Shown here: piece after piece, positions 7,443-17,285 of the stretch
Layout: every line of letters begins with the position of its first letter
Position numbering within the stretch: the stretch's first letter is position 1
Assembly: GCA_014239505.1 (NCBI GenBank)
Contig: JAAZYT010000104.1
Location: 1-17,659 of the forward strand
Length of the DNA: 17,659 nt
Direction: 5' to 3'
Source of the DNA: Fidelibacterota bacterium
GTDB taxonomy: Bacteria; Fidelibacterota; Marinisomatia; Marinisomatales; TCS55
Notes under the pieces: generated by a model
What the model was told of the DNA's origin: nothing
The model's input: only the letters and a program-made list of their open reading frames with translations
Databases searched by the model: none
Program-made: the position numbers and the translations under genes

Positions 7443-8093
7443 TTATATTTGTATTTCTTCAAATAGCCATGGATTTACATTTTTATATTTCTTTTCAAAA
7501 GAGAAAATTTTATCTTTTTTTTCTAGAGTCTGAGAAATTTCATCCAGACCATTAATTAAACAAGATTTTTTATATTTATCTACTTCAAATGAGATTAAAT
7601 AACCAGATGATAATTTTATGGATTGTCTTACTAAATCAATGTGAATATTGAAGCCATCATTTTTCTTTACTTTTTCAAAAAGATTTTCAATTTCTCGTTG
7701 CTCTAAAACAATTGGTAGAATTCCATTTTTAAAACAATTGTTATAGAATATGTCAGCAAAACTAGATGCAATTATACTTTTAATTCCATAATCTAAAATG
7801 GCCCAAGGCGCATGCTCTCTACTAGAACCACATCCAAAGTTTTTTTTAGTAAGTAAAATTGATGCTCCTTGATAACGTTCTTGATTTAATACAAAATTAT
7901 TGTTCAAAGGTCTCTCTTTAATAGAAATACCAGGTTCTCCTTTATCTAAATATCGCCATTCATCAAAAAGATTAGGACCAAAACCTGTTCTTTTTACTGA
8001 TTTTAAAAATTGCTTTGGGATAATTGCATCTGTATCAACATTAGAGCGATCTAGAGGAACAACGATTCCTTTAAAATTTTGAAATTTTTTCAT
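7443..8093 (-). CDS. leuD: 3-isopropylmalate dehydratase small subunit
   Basis: LeuD is the small subunit of isopropylmalate isomerase, which with LeuC converts 2-isopropylmalate to 3-isopropylmalate. The 216-residue chain shows SNVDTDAIIPKQF near the N-terminus (18-29) and the family signature GCGSSREHAPW at 87-97, where substrate contacts lie. It resembles the longer, E. coli-like LeuD form (about 200 residues), not the short archaeal form of about 160. Its ATG follows the leuC stop with no intervening base, so it depends on translational coupling. It is the last gene of the operon; the terminator lies just downstream. Confidence 0.95.
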   Translation of the reverse strand: MKKFQNFKGIVVPLDRSNVDTDAIIPKQFLKSVKRTGFGPNLFDEWRYLDKGEPGISIKERPLNNNFVLNQERYQGASILLTKKNFGCGSSREHAPWAILDYGIKSIIASSFADIFYNNCFKNGILPIVLEQREIENLFEKVKKNDGFNIHIDLVRQSIKLSSGYLISFEVDKYKKSCLINGLDEISQTLEKKDKIFSFEKKYKNVNPWLFEEIQI

Positions 8094-9485
8094 TTATACT
8101 TGATCCATAATTTCACGTACATCAATAAAATGCCCTTTTACGGCTGCCGCTGCTGCCATGATTGGACTTACCAAATGCGTTCTTCCGCCATGACCTTGTC
8201 TACCTTCAAAATTGCGATTTGAAGTTGAAGCGCAACGTTCTCCAGGTTCTAATTTATCTGCATTCATTGCAAGACACATAGAGCAACCAGGATCTCTCCA
8301 TTCAAAACCAGCATTGATAAAAATTTTGTGAAGCCCTTCAACCTCTGCTTGCCTTTTTACCTCTCCTGATCCAGGTACTACCATTGCAAGCTTAATATTT
8401 TCTGCAACTTTCTTTCCTTTAATAATTGTTGCTGCAGATCTAAGGTCTTCAATTCGAGAATTTGTACAGGAACCAATAAAAATTTTATCTAATTTATAAT
8501 CTGCCAATGAGTCACCACCTGAAAGACCCATATATTTTAACGCATTATTAGAGCCATTACTTTTATTTATTGGAATTTTTTCACCAACATTTAAACTCAT
8601 TTCAGGGGAAGTACCCCAGGTAATTTGAGGAATAACACTATTTGCATCTAATTGAATAATATTTTGGAATTCTGCATCTGAATCTGAATATAATGTTTTC
8701 CAATATTTTATAGCTCTTTTCAAATTTTTACCTTTAGGTGCAAAAGGACGATTTTCTAAATATTTAATTGTTTTATTATCTGGCGCTATAATACCTGCTC
8801 TTGCACCAGCTTCAATTGCCATATTACATACTGTCATTCGCGCTTCAATTGATAAATCTTTAATTGTATCTCCTGCAAACTCAATTGTATAACCTGTGCC
8901 ACCCGCTGTTCCAATTTTTTTAATAATTTGAAGCACTAAATCTTTTGCTGTAACACCTTTTTGTAATTTTCCATTAACTAAAACTAGCATATTTTTTGAT
9001 TTTTTCTGTATTAGACACTGGGTAGCTAATACATGCTCAACTTCAGAAGTTCCAATTCCAAAAGCTAGAGATCCTAAGGCTCCATGGGTTGCTGTATGAG
9101 AATCTCCACATACTATTGTCATACCTGGAAGGGTTGCTCCTTGTTCTGGTCCAACTACATGCACAATACCTTGACGAACATCATCTATGGGTATATAAGG
9201 CACATTAAAATCTTTACAATTCATGATCAATGTATTTATTTGCAGAGCAGAGATTGGATCTGGTATTCCTTTATTTCTATTCACTGTTGGAATATTATGA
9301 TCTGCCACAGCTAAGTTTGCTGATGCTCTCCACGGTTTACGATTTGCAATCTTTAACCCTTCAAAAGCTTGTGGCGATGTAACTTCATGAATTAACTGTC
9401 TATCAATATAAAGCAACGCATTACCATTTTTATCTTGATCAACTAAATGAGCATTCCACAATTTATCGTAAAGTGTTTTACCCAT
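8094..9485 (-). CDS. leuC: 3-isopropylmalate dehydratase large subunit
   Basis: LeuC carries the [4Fe-4S] cluster and catalytic site of isopropylmalate isomerase. The 463-residue protein has the three cluster cysteines expected for the aconitase superfamily: Cys340 in IGSCTNSRIEDLR, and Cys401 and Cys404 in DPGCSMCLAMN. Other hallmarks are VCGDSHTATHGALGSLAFG and NFEGRQGHGGRTHL near the C-terminus. Length is typical of the E. coli-like form. It starts 3 bp after leuA and abuts leuD directly, as expected for the two halves of one enzyme. Confidence 0.96.
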   Translation of the reverse strand: MGKTLYDKLWNAHLVDQDKNGNALLYIDRQLIHEVTSPQAFEGLKIANRKPWRASANLAVADHNIPTVNRNKGIPDPISALQINTLIMNCKDFNVPYIPIDDVRQGIVHVVGPEQGATLPGMTIVCGDSHTATHGALGSLAFGIGTSEVEHVLATQCLIQKKSKNMLVLVNGKLQKGVTAKDLVLQIIKKIGTAGGTGYTIEFAGDTIKDLSIEARMTVCNMAIEAGARAGIIAPDNKTIKYLENRPFAPKGKNLKRAIKYWKTLYSDSDAEFQNIIQLDANSVIPQITWGTSPEMSLNVGEKIPINKSNGSNNALKYMGLSGGDSLADYKLDKIFIGSCTNSRIEDLRSAATIIKGKKVAENIKLAMVVPGSGEVKRQAEVEGLHKIFINAGFEWRDPGCSMCLAMNADKLEPGERCASTSNRNFEGRQGHGGRTHLVSPIMAAAAAVKGHFIDVREIMDQV

Positions 9486-9488
9486 TAT

Positions 9489-11057
9489 TTAAGGTGTAGT
9501 AACTGCTTCTAAAAGTTCATTTATTTCTTGTTCTACACTATACTCGTTAATTGCTTGAAGATAAGCTTTTGCGCTTGCTTCTACAATATCAGTTGAGACA
9601 CCTCTTCCAGAAAATGTTTTATCACCATTTTTTAAACGAAGATGCGCTTCACCCTGCGCTGAGCGCCCAACAGTCACAGATCTAACTTGATATGATTCAA
9701 TGTGAAATTTAGAGTTTAAAGCTCTATCTATTGCATTAAAGCATGCATCTACAGGTCCATCACCTGTCGCTGACTCTTCAACTAATTTTTGATCAGATTT
9801 TATTCTTACCGTTGCTGTTGGAATTGTCGTAGTACCTATATTTACATGTAAATAATCTAACTTGTGGGCATAATCTTTTTGAGTTACCTCTTGCCCCATT
9901 AAAAGTCTTAAATCATCATCAAAAACTTCTTTTTTCTTATCTGCTAATTTTAAAAACTCATTATATACTTTATCTAACTCTTCTTCAGAAGGATCAAAAC
10001 CAATAGCTTTTAATCGAGAAATAAGTCCGTGCCTTCCTGAATGTCGACCCAATATAATTTTAGATTCATTGACACCTACTTGTTCAGGGTCCATTATTTC
10101 ATATGTCTTATTATCTTTTAACATTCCATCTTGATGAATCCCTGATTCATGAGCAAATGCATTCTCACCAACAATAGCTTTATTAGGTTGAACAACCATA
10201 CCAGTAAATGATGATACCATTTTGCTCGCATTAAAAATCTCTGAGGTATTAATTTTCGTTTCTACATCCCATAAATCTTCTCTAACAGAGATTGCCATTA
10301 CAATTTCTTCCAAGGAGGCATTACCTGCTCTTTCACCAATACCATTAATTGTGCACTCTACTTGACGAGCACCATTTGAGATTGCCGATAGTGAATTAGC
10401 CACAGCCAATCCCAAGTCATTATGACAGTGAACACTTATTATAGCTTGATTAATGTTTTTTACTCTACTATTTAATTCAGCAATCTTATTACCAAACTCT
10501 AGTGGCATTGTGTAACCTGTTGTATCTGGTATATTAACTGTTTTTGCACCAGCTTCAATTACGGCTTCAACTACTTCCGATAAATAACCAATATCTGTTC
10601 TCCCTGCATCTTCAGGTGAAAATTCAACATCATCTGTAAATGTCTTAGCTAATTGAACAGCTTCACAGGATATTTTTAAAATATGTTTACGCTTTTCTTT
10701 AAGTGTTTTGCCATAACGATCATTGCCAAATTTTCCCATCATATGTATATCTGATGTTCCAGCAAAAGTATGGATTCTAAAAGCTTTAGAATGCTTTAAA
10801 GCATCATACGCAGCTTTCACATCTTTTTCAACAGTTCTAGCGAGGCCTGCTACAACAGTATCAACCGCATCAGCAATCCGTTGAACTGCATCAAACTGTA
10901 CTTTAGATGATACAGGATATCCTGCTTCAATTACATCAACATTTAGTTTGTTTAACTGTTTAGCAATTTCTATTTTTTCTATTAGGTTTAGAGAGCATCC
11001 AGGAGCTTGTTCACCATCACGTAAAGTAGTATCAAAAACTACAATTTTATCCTTCAT
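9489..11057 (-). CDS. leuA: 2-isopropylmalate synthase
   Basis: LeuA condenses acetyl-CoA with 3-methyl-2-oxobutanoate, the committed step to leucine. The 522-residue chain has the catalytic FDTTLRDGEQAPG (8-20) and the metal-binding HCHND (210-214) of the HMGL-like barrel. ESGIHQDGMLKD follows at about 304-315, then a C-terminal regulatory domain from roughly residue 390, which in characterised LeuA enzymes binds leucine for feedback inhibition. Citramalate synthase is related, but overall length and motifs fit LeuA. The start overlaps the end of leuB by 11 bp and is preceded by AAGGA at good spacing, one of the better ribosome-binding sites in the window. Confidence 0.94.
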   Translation of the reverse strand: MKDKIVVFDTTLRDGEQAPGCSLNLIEKIEIAKQLNKLNVDVIEAGYPVSSKVQFDAVQRIADAVDTVVAGLARTVEKDVKAAYDALKHSKAFRIHTFAGTSDIHMMGKFGNDRYGKTLKEKRKHILKISCEAVQLAKTFTDDVEFSPEDAGRTDIGYLSEVVEAVIEAGAKTVNIPDTTGYTMPLEFGNKIAELNSRVKNINQAIISVHCHNDLGLAVANSLSAISNGARQVECTINGIGERAGNASLEEIVMAISVREDLWDVETKINTSEIFNASKMVSSFTGMVVQPNKAIVGENAFAHESGIHQDGMLKDNKTYEIMDPEQVGVNESKIILGRHSGRHGLISRLKAIGFDPSEEELDKVYNEFLKLADKKKEVFDDDLRLLMGQEVTQKDYAHKLDYLHVNIGTTTIPTATVRIKSDQKLVEESATGDGPVDACFNAIDRALNSKFHIESYQVRSVTVGRSAQGEAHLRLKNGDKTFSGRGVSTDIVEASAKAYLQAINEYSVEQEINELLEAVTTP

Positions 11058-12156
11058 ACGACATCCTTACCATTTCAATTATTGTATCTGATTTATCTGC
11101 ACATTTTTCTAATATTAGATTTTGCATAACTGAAGTGCTTACAAGATTTGTATCTTTTGTGCTAATATCTAAAGTACGATAACCCAACTCTAGCACTTCA
11201 TTTATAGCCGCATAAATCATTGCTGATGCTTGAGGTAAATTAAATGAATATTCAAGCATCATAGCTACAGATGCTACCATCGCTAGAGGGTTTGATTTAT
11301 TATTACCTGCAATCTCAGGAGCTGAGCCATGAACTGGTTCATAGAGTGAGTGTTTAGATCCAAGACTTGCAGAAGGCAACATTCCTAAACTTCCAGTAAT
11401 CATAGCAGTAATATCACTTAGTATATCTCCAAAAAGATTTTGTGTTAAAATTACATCAAACTGTTTAGGGTCTTTTACTAGCTGCATAGCAGCATTATCT
11501 ACATACATTTCATTTAGATAAACATCGGAGTATTCCTTGTGGATACTCTCAACAACATCTTTCCAGAATTGTGAACTTTCAAGAACATTAGATTTATGGA
11601 CTGATGTAACTCGATTATTTCGTTTGCGTGCTAATTTGAATGCAGTGTGAGAAATTTGTTCTACCTCTTCACGTGTATAACTAAGGGTATTCCATCCTTT
11701 ATTCTTATCTATCCCTCTAGGCTCACCAAAATAAATTCCACTCGTTAATTCCCTTACAACCATCACATCTGCTTTACGAATGACATCAGGCTTTAATGAA
11801 GAAGCATTTAGAAGAGGGCTATAGATTTTTGCTGGACGAAGATTAGCATAAAGACCTAATGACTTTCTTAATTTTAAAAGTCCTTGCTCTGGTTTCTTAT
11901 TATGTGGTTGCTCTTCCCATTTAGGTCCTCCAACGGCACCTAATAGAATTGAATCCGCATTTTTACAATTATTAATTGTTTCTTCTGTTAATGGAATGCC
12001 ATACTTATCAATAGAGCACCCACCAAATAATTCTTCTTTACAATTAAATTTTATATTGAATTTGTGTCCAACTAAATCTAGAACACTAAGAGCTACATCC
12101 ATAACCTCAGGACCAATTCCATCGCCAGGTAAAACTGTTATATCGTATGATTTCAT
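11047..12156 (-). CDS. leuB: 3-isopropylmalate dehydrogenase
   Basis: LeuB oxidises and decarboxylates 3-isopropylmalate with NAD+, giving the keto-acid precursor of leucine. The 369-residue chain begins with the family's GDGIGPEV (11-18) and has VVRELTSGIYFGEPRG, the catalytic YVDNAAMQLV region and the GDILSD metal-binding segment. The HGSAPEIAGNNKSNP stretch is the NAD-binding region. These specify isopropylmalate dehydrogenase over isocitrate or tartrate relatives. It lies between ilvC (15 bp upstream) and leuA (11-bp overlap), so the leucine branch is ordered B-A-C-D. Confidence 0.95.
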   Translation of the reverse strand: MKSYDITVLPGDGIGPEVMDVALSVLDLVGHKFNIKFNCKEELFGGCSIDKYGIPLTEETINNCKNADSILLGAVGGPKWEEQPHNKKPEQGLLKLRKSLGLYANLRPAKIYSPLLNASSLKPDVIRKADVMVVRELTSGIYFGEPRGIDKNKGWNTLSYTREEVEQISHTAFKLARKRNNRVTSVHKSNVLESSQFWKDVVESIHKEYSDVYLNEMYVDNAAMQLVKDPKQFDVILTQNLFGDILSDITAMITGSLGMLPSASLGSKHSLYEPVHGSAPEIAGNNKSNPLAMVASVAMMLEYSFNLPQASAMIYAAINEVLELGYRTLDISTKDTNLVSTSVMQNLILEKCADKSDTIIEMVRMSYEG

Positions 12157-12171
12157 TTATTTATGACCTAA

Positions 12172-13215
12172 TTAAATATTCTCAGGTCTAAGTGGTCTTA
12201 ATTGTTTGCCGGCCTGCCACATTTCCTGATTATTAATTTCTGCTAATTCTTTTTCTAATTGTTCACGATAATCTTCTTTTGAGTTTGTTTCTATTGCAAT
12301 TCTTGCTTCATCACCACTAAGAACACTTTGGTAACAATCTTCAATTACAGGTTTAAGTATATCTTTAAATTTTGGTGCCCAGTCTAAAGCTCCTCTTTGA
12401 GCTGTTGTTGAACAATTTGCATACATCCAATCCATTCCTTTTTCAGCTATTAAGGGATATAAACTTTGAAGAGCTTCTTCAATTGTCTCATTATATGCCT
12501 CTGATGGTGAATGACCATGCTCTCTAAGAACTTCATATTGAGCTAAAAAAGCACCTTGCAGTAAGCCCATTAGTACACATCGTTCGCCAGTTAAATCAGA
12601 ATGAACTTCTTTTTCAAAGGTAGTCTCAAATAAATGCCCTGAACCAAATGCAAATGCCGTTGCTATGCATCGGTCTTTTGCTTCTCCTGTATAATCTTGG
12701 TGAATAGCATAAGAGGCATTTATTCCTCTTCCATCAAGAAAATGGTTTCTTACAGTTAAACCACTTCCTTTTGGTGCCACAAGAATCACATCCACATTTT
12801 CAGGAGGAATAATTTGAGTATCTTCATAAAAAACTATTCCGAACCCATGTGAAAAATAAATAGCATCACCATCATTTAAATTTTGTTTCACCATTGGCCA
12901 AATTTGAATTTGAGCAGCATCAGAAACTAAGAACTGAATGATTGAACCTCTTTTTACAGCATCTTCTAATTCAAATAAGTTTTCATCTTCAACCCAACCA
13001 TCTTTAATTGCATTATCCCAGCTTTTACCGCGTCGTAAACCTAGAATAACATTAAAACCTTGATCTCTCATATTGAGACCCTGTCCTCTACCTTGCGGTC
13101 CATATCCAAGTATAGCAGTAATATCTTTATCCAGAATCTCTCTACATTTTTCTACAGGATAATCAGAGCGCTCTACAATAGTTTCCTGATGTCCATTAAT
13201 ATTGATCTCTTTCAT
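12172..13215 (-). CDS. ilvC: Ketol-acid reductoisomerase
   Basis: IlvC isomerises and reduces acetolactate or acetohydroxybutyrate to the dihydroxy acids of the valine and isoleucine routes. The 347-residue chain has the Rossmann loop GYGPQGRGQG (37-46), followed by Arg61-Arg62 in LGLRRGKS, which suggests NADPH preference. His123 (FSHGF) and the Mg2+ ligands Asp207 and Glu211 (DLTGE) are present. It resembles the short Bacteroidota-like enzymes, including YANCSTTAQRGALDW and a terminal LRPLRPENI. It follows ilvN by 13 bp. AAGGA precedes the ATG at a rather long spacing. Confidence 0.95.
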   Translation of the reverse strand: MKEININGHQETIVERSDYPVEKCREILDKDITAILGYGPQGRGQGLNMRDQGFNVILGLRRGKSWDNAIKDGWVEDENLFELEDAVKRGSIIQFLVSDAAQIQIWPMVKQNLNDGDAIYFSHGFGIVFYEDTQIIPPENVDVILVAPKGSGLTVRNHFLDGRGINASYAIHQDYTGEAKDRCIATAFAFGSGHLFETTFEKEVHSDLTGERCVLMGLLQGAFLAQYEVLREHGHSPSEAYNETIEEALQSLYPLIAEKGMDWMYANCSTTAQRGALDWAPKFKDILKPVIEDCYQSVLSGDEARIAIETNSKEDYREQLEKELAEINNQEMWQAGKQLRPLRPENI

Positions 13216-13228
13216 AATTTATTATTCC

Positions 13229-13786
13229 TTAATTATGGTACACGTTTATTTTTTCGGGTTGCCATTTTTCTAGTTTAGATTTAGTATTGTCTGATGATAC
13301 ATTATGAGTCATTCCTTTACGCATCGACATTTTACCAGTGCGCATAATTTCAGTAATATTATATGGTTCTAAAGATGCAACTAATTGATCAAGAATTTCT
13401 TTTTCATCAGCTGCTTCTACTATAATTGACTCCGAACTATTTTCAACAACTTTCGCACCATAATTATTTACTATATATTCAATTTCATTAAATTTTTCAG
13501 TATTAGCTTCAATTTTTACCAAAATAAATTGACGTGTAATACAAGGGAGTTCAGATACATCTTTTACTGCAATAACATTTACGAGGTTTAATAAATTATA
13601 ATAAATCGTTCCTCTTTTACTTCGGTCAACTTCATCAACTACAATTGTTAGGCGTGCAATTCCAGGTGTTTCACTACTTCCAGAGACAACACTTACTATA
13701 TTAAAGTTTCTTCGGCGAAATAAACTAGCAATACGATTTAAAACTCCAGGCTTATCTTCTACTAAAGTTATTAGAGTTTGCTTCAT
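13229..13786 (-). CDS. ilvN: Acetohydroxyacid synthase small (regulatory) subunit
   Basis: This 185-residue protein is the regulatory subunit of acetohydroxyacid synthase; in known enzymes it stimulates the catalytic subunit and confers valine feedback inhibition. An ACT domain fills about residues 3-75 (TLITLVEDKPGVLNRIASLF, then RRRNFNIVSVVSG), followed by a second ACT-like C-terminal domain. Its ATG overlaps the ilvB stop in an ATGA arrangement, linking expression of the two subunits. A GAGGAG ribosome-binding sequence precedes the start, the clearest one in the operon. By convention it could also be called ilvH. Confidence 0.94.
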   Translation of the reverse strand: MKQTLITLVEDKPGVLNRIASLFRRRNFNIVSVVSGSSETPGIARLTIVVDEVDRSKRGTIYYNLLNLVNVIAVKDVSELPCITRQFILVKIEANTEKFNEIEYIVNNYGAKVVENSSESIIVEAADEKEILDQLVASLEPYNITEIMRTGKMSMRKGMTHNVSSDNTKSKLEKWQPEKINVYHN

Positions 13787-15525
13787 ACTAAAGACTCCTC
13801 TTCCCTTATGGTTTTTTTTAGATTATTAGTGCTTGCTGGCCTTTCAATCATTTCATGCAAGTCTGCACCTGTAGGAACCATTGGATATACCATATCTTGT
13901 TTCTCCACGACAAACTCAATTAAAGAAGGACCTTTTTGTTCTTGAACTTTCCGCATAGTAGGGAGAACATCATTTAATTTTTTAACTCTAAAAGCTTTAA
14001 TTCCATAAGCATCAGCCAACTTTATATAGTCTGGACTAATAATTGGCGTTTCAGAATATCTAGCATCATAAAACATCTCTTGCCATTGTCTAACCAATCC
14101 AAGATAGCCATTATTAATTATCGCAATATTAATATTTCTATTTTCTTGGACAGCCGTTCCTAATTCTGTCATCGTCATTTGGAAACTTCCATCTCCAACA
14201 ATAATCCAGACTTCTCTTTCTTTTTCATGGAAACTTGCACCAATACCAGCAGGAAGGCTAAAACCCATAGTTCCAAGTCCACCAGAAGTAAGGAGCGTCC
14301 TTGGATCATTATGTTCATAGTATTGTGCTTCAAGCATTTGATGCTGTCCTACATCAGTCACTATAAGTGCATCTCCTTTTGTCCCCTCCCATATTTTACG
14401 AAGGACATGCGCTCCCATTAAGGTATCCGTATTTTGATGAATTATATCTCTACTTGTTGATTCCCTCTTCCATTCATTAATTTGATCAAACCATGTACTA
14501 TGATCTTCGTTGTCTAAGTGAGGTAACACTTGATATAAAACTTCATTTAAATCGCCAAGGATTGGAAGGTCCACCCTAACATTTTTATTAATCTCTGAGG
14601 GGTCAATCTCAATATGAATTTTTTTAGAGTTTGGTGAATACGTTTTTAAGTTTCCAGTGACTCTATCATCAAAACGCATTCCACAAGCAATTAGAAGATC
14701 TGCTTTTTGGATCGCCTGATTAACCCAAGAATCTCCATGCATTCCCATCCAACCAACAACCAATGGATTACTTTTTGGAACTCCGCCAATGCCTAATAAA
14801 GTAGTCCCAATTGGAATTTGTGCTTTTTCAGACATCTTCATAAGGTTTGATGTTGCTTCTGACATAATTACACCATGTCCAGCTAAGATAAATGGTCGCT
14901 TTGAAGCTTTAAGCATTTCAGCAAAAATTTTAACTTGTTCTTCATTCGCACCTTGAGATTTAACTTCTCCAGGTAATTCAACCAAATCTTCAGGATAGCT
15001 ATAGTCAATAGATTCATTTTGAATATCTTTCGGAATATCAATTAAAACAGGACCTGGGCGACCACTTCTTGCAACATGAAAAGCTTCTTTAATTGTTGAT
15101 GCTAATTCATTGATATCCATTACAAGATAATTGTGCTTTGTTACTGGTAAAGTAGCACCTGTTATATCAATTTCTTGAAAAGCATCGGTACCAATAACAG
15201 ATGAAGGAACTTGACCAGTTATACAAACAATTGGAATAGAATCCATCATGGCAGTAGCAAGGCCTGTAATCATATTAGTTGCTCCAGGGCCAGATGTTGC
15301 CATTGCAACCCCCACTTTACCACTGGCACGAGCAAAACCGTCTGCCATATGTGTTGCACCCTGTTCGTGCCTTACAAGGACATGATGAATTTTATCGCGG
15401 TATTTTTCTAATGCATCATAAGCAGGTAAAATAGCTCCTCCAGGATAGCCAAAGACTACACTAACATCTTCTTTAGCAACACAATCCCAAATAATTTCTG
15501 CACCAGTTAATTGTTTTTTATTCAT
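13783..15525 (-). CDS. ilvB: Acetohydroxyacid synthase large (catalytic) subunit
   Basis: The large subunit uses thiamine diphosphate and FAD to make acetolactate from pyruvate, or acetohydroxybutyrate from pyruvate and 2-oxobutyrate. Over 580 residues it shows FGYPGGAILPAYDAL (25-39), the catalytic Glu54 in VRHEQGATHMADG, and the thiamine diphosphate/Mg2+ motif GDG at 444-446 with Asn471 and Asn472. Length and sequence fit anabolic AHAS better than catabolic acetolactate synthase, and the adjacent ilvN supports that. The gene lies 16 bp after ilvD and overlaps ilvN by 4 bp. Confidence 0.95.
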   Translation of the reverse strand: MNKKQLTGAEIIWDCVAKEDVSVVFGYPGGAILPAYDALEKYRDKIHHVLVRHEQGATHMADGFARASGKVGVAMATSGPGATNMITGLATAMMDSIPIVCITGQVPSSVIGTDAFQEIDITGATLPVTKHNYLVMDINELASTIKEAFHVARSGRPGPVLIDIPKDIQNESIDYSYPEDLVELPGEVKSQGANEEQVKIFAEMLKASKRPFILAGHGVIMSEATSNLMKMSEKAQIPIGTTLLGIGGVPKSNPLVVGWMGMHGDSWVNQAIQKADLLIACGMRFDDRVTGNLKTYSPNSKKIHIEIDPSEINKNVRVDLPILGDLNEVLYQVLPHLDNEDHSTWFDQINEWKRESTSRDIIHQNTDTLMGAHVLRKIWEGTKGDALIVTDVGQHQMLEAQYYEHNDPRTLLTSGGLGTMGFSLPAGIGASFHEKEREVWIIVGDGSFQMTMTELGTAVQENRNINIAIINNGYLGLVRQWQEMFYDARYSETPIISPDYIKLADAYGIKAFRVKKLNDVLPTMRKVQEQKGPSLIEFVVEKQDMVYPMVPTGADLHEMIERPASTNNLKKTIREEESLV

Positions 15526-15541
15526 TTTATTTTTTTATATC

Positions 15542-17212
15542 CTATTTTAATACTGCACCAGTATTAGCCGAAGTAACCATCCTTGCATAGCGACCTAAAT
15601 AGCCACTTTTAATTTTAGGCTCAAATTCAGGAAGAGCATCTAGTCGTGATTTAATTTCTTTCTTTGATAAATCAACATCGATAGTTTTTTCTGGAATATT
15701 AATATTAATAATATCACCTTCATTTAAAATAGCTATTGGACCATACACAGCAGCTTCTGGTGAAATATGTCCAATGCAAGCTCCACGAGTTCCTCCAGAA
15801 AAGCGGCCATCTGTTATTAATGCAACTTTATCACCCAAGCCCATTCCCATAATAGCACTTGTTGGAGATAACATCTCTGGCATGCCAGGTCCACCCTTTG
15901 GACCTTCATAACGAATGACAACTACATCTCCTGGTTTCACCTGTTTTCCTAGAATACCTGAGAGCGCTTCTTCTTGAGACTCGAAAATTCGTGCTGGACC
16001 TGAATGAATTAACATTTTTTCATTCACGGCAGCTGTTTTAACGACAGAACCATCTGGAGCTATATTCCCAAATAAAATAGCCAAGCCTCCCTCTTTAGAG
16101 TAAGGATCTGTAACAGTTCGAATTATATTTTTATCTTTAATAGTAGAATTAAAAATATTTTCACCTAAAGATTTTCCAGTGACAGTTGGGCAATCCAAAG
16201 TAAGGGTATCCTCTTTTTTAGATAATTCTGATAAAATAGCTGAAATTCCTCCAGCTCTATCTACGTCTTCCATGTGAACATCTTTAGTTGCAGGACTTAC
16301 CTTACATATATAAGGAGTCTTTTTAGCAATTTCATTTAATTCTTTTAAATCAAAATCTAGACCAGCTTCAATGGCAATAGCCAATGTGTGTAAAATAGTA
16401 TTTGTACTACCACCCATTGCCATATCTAAAGCAAAAGCATTGCGAAGTGAAGTATTTGTTACTAGATCTCTGGGTTTAATATTTTTTTCAATTAAATCAA
16501 CAATACGTTTACCAGCTTTAGTAACTAACTTTAATCTTCCCTCATCAACGGCTAAAATAGATCCATTTCCAGGTAATGCAATCCCAAGGGCCTCCATTAA
16601 GCAATTCATTGAATTAGCAGTAAACATTCCTGAACAGGATCCACAAGTTGGACAACCTTCTTTTTCTAATTCAGTAAGAGATGATTCTGAAATAAGACCC
16701 GCTTTAACTTTCCCCACTCCTTCAAATACAGAAACAAGATCAACTTTTTGACCATTAACAATACCTGCTTTCATAGGCCCACCAGAAACAAATATAGTTG
16801 GGATATTTAAGCGGACTGCTGCCATTAGCATCCCAGGAACAATTTTATCACAATTCGTTATACACATTAAACCATCAAGTCGATGAGCTTCTGCCACTGT
16901 TTCTACACTATCAGCTATAAGTTCGCGGCTTGCTAGTGAATAGCGCATTCCTATATGTCCCATAGCAATTCCGTCATCTACTCCAATAGTATTGAATTCA
17001 AAAGGCACTCCCCCAGCCTCTCTAATTGCATCCTTTGCAACTTTGCCAAATTCCTGCAGGTGAGCATGACCAGGGATCAAATCAATATATGAATTAGCTA
17101 CACCTATAAATGGTTTTTCAAAATCAGATTCCGACTCTATAACACCCGTTGCTCGAAGTAAACTCCTATGAGGTGCATGTTCAAATCCTTTTTTTATAGT
17201 ATCTGAGCGCAT
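15542..17212 (-). CDS. ilvD: Dihydroxyacid dehydratase
   Basis: IlvD dehydrates the dihydroxy acids to 2-oxoisovalerate and 3-methyl-2-oxopentanoate. The 556-residue protein has Cys121 in ITNCDK and Cys187, Cys190 and Cys193 in CPTCGSCSG, plus GRFSGGTRG near the C-terminus. At the position where the [2Fe-2S] subclass has a cysteine in a TPC motif, this protein has IPGHAHL (46-52) like E. coli IlvD, which suggests the oxygen-sensitive [4Fe-4S] type (inference). It is the first structural gene of the operon, 146 bp after the leader peptide stop. No strong Shine-Dalgarno precedes the ATG. Confidence 0.95.
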   Translation of the reverse strand: MRSDTIKKGFEHAPHRSLLRATGVIESESDFEKPFIGVANSYIDLIPGHAHLQEFGKVAKDAIREAGGVPFEFNTIGVDDGIAMGHIGMRYSLASRELIADSVETVAEAHRLDGLMCITNCDKIVPGMLMAAVRLNIPTIFVSGGPMKAGIVNGQKVDLVSVFEGVGKVKAGLISESSLTELEKEGCPTCGSCSGMFTANSMNCLMEALGIALPGNGSILAVDEGRLKLVTKAGKRIVDLIEKNIKPRDLVTNTSLRNAFALDMAMGGSTNTILHTLAIAIEAGLDFDLKELNEIAKKTPYICKVSPATKDVHMEDVDRAGGISAILSELSKKEDTLTLDCPTVTGKSLGENIFNSTIKDKNIIRTVTDPYSKEGGLAILFGNIAPDGSVVKTAAVNEKMLIHSGPARIFESQEEALSGILGKQVKPGDVVVIRYEGPKGGPGMPEMLSPTSAIMGMGLGDKVALITDGRFSGGTRGACIGHISPEAAVYGPIAILNEGDIININIPEKTIDVDLSKKEIKSRLDALPEFEPKIKSGYLGRYARMVTSANTGAVLK

Positions 17213-17285
17213 AATATTTTCCGTTTATTTCAAAAAATTTCATGAACTAGCGCCAAGCGTAATCAAAAAGAATATTATTTAATAT

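Noticed and set aside
16371..16751. 126-residue plus-strand frame inside ilvD
   Set aside because: It is antisense to conserved IlvD sequence including the cluster-binding region; a coding shadow.
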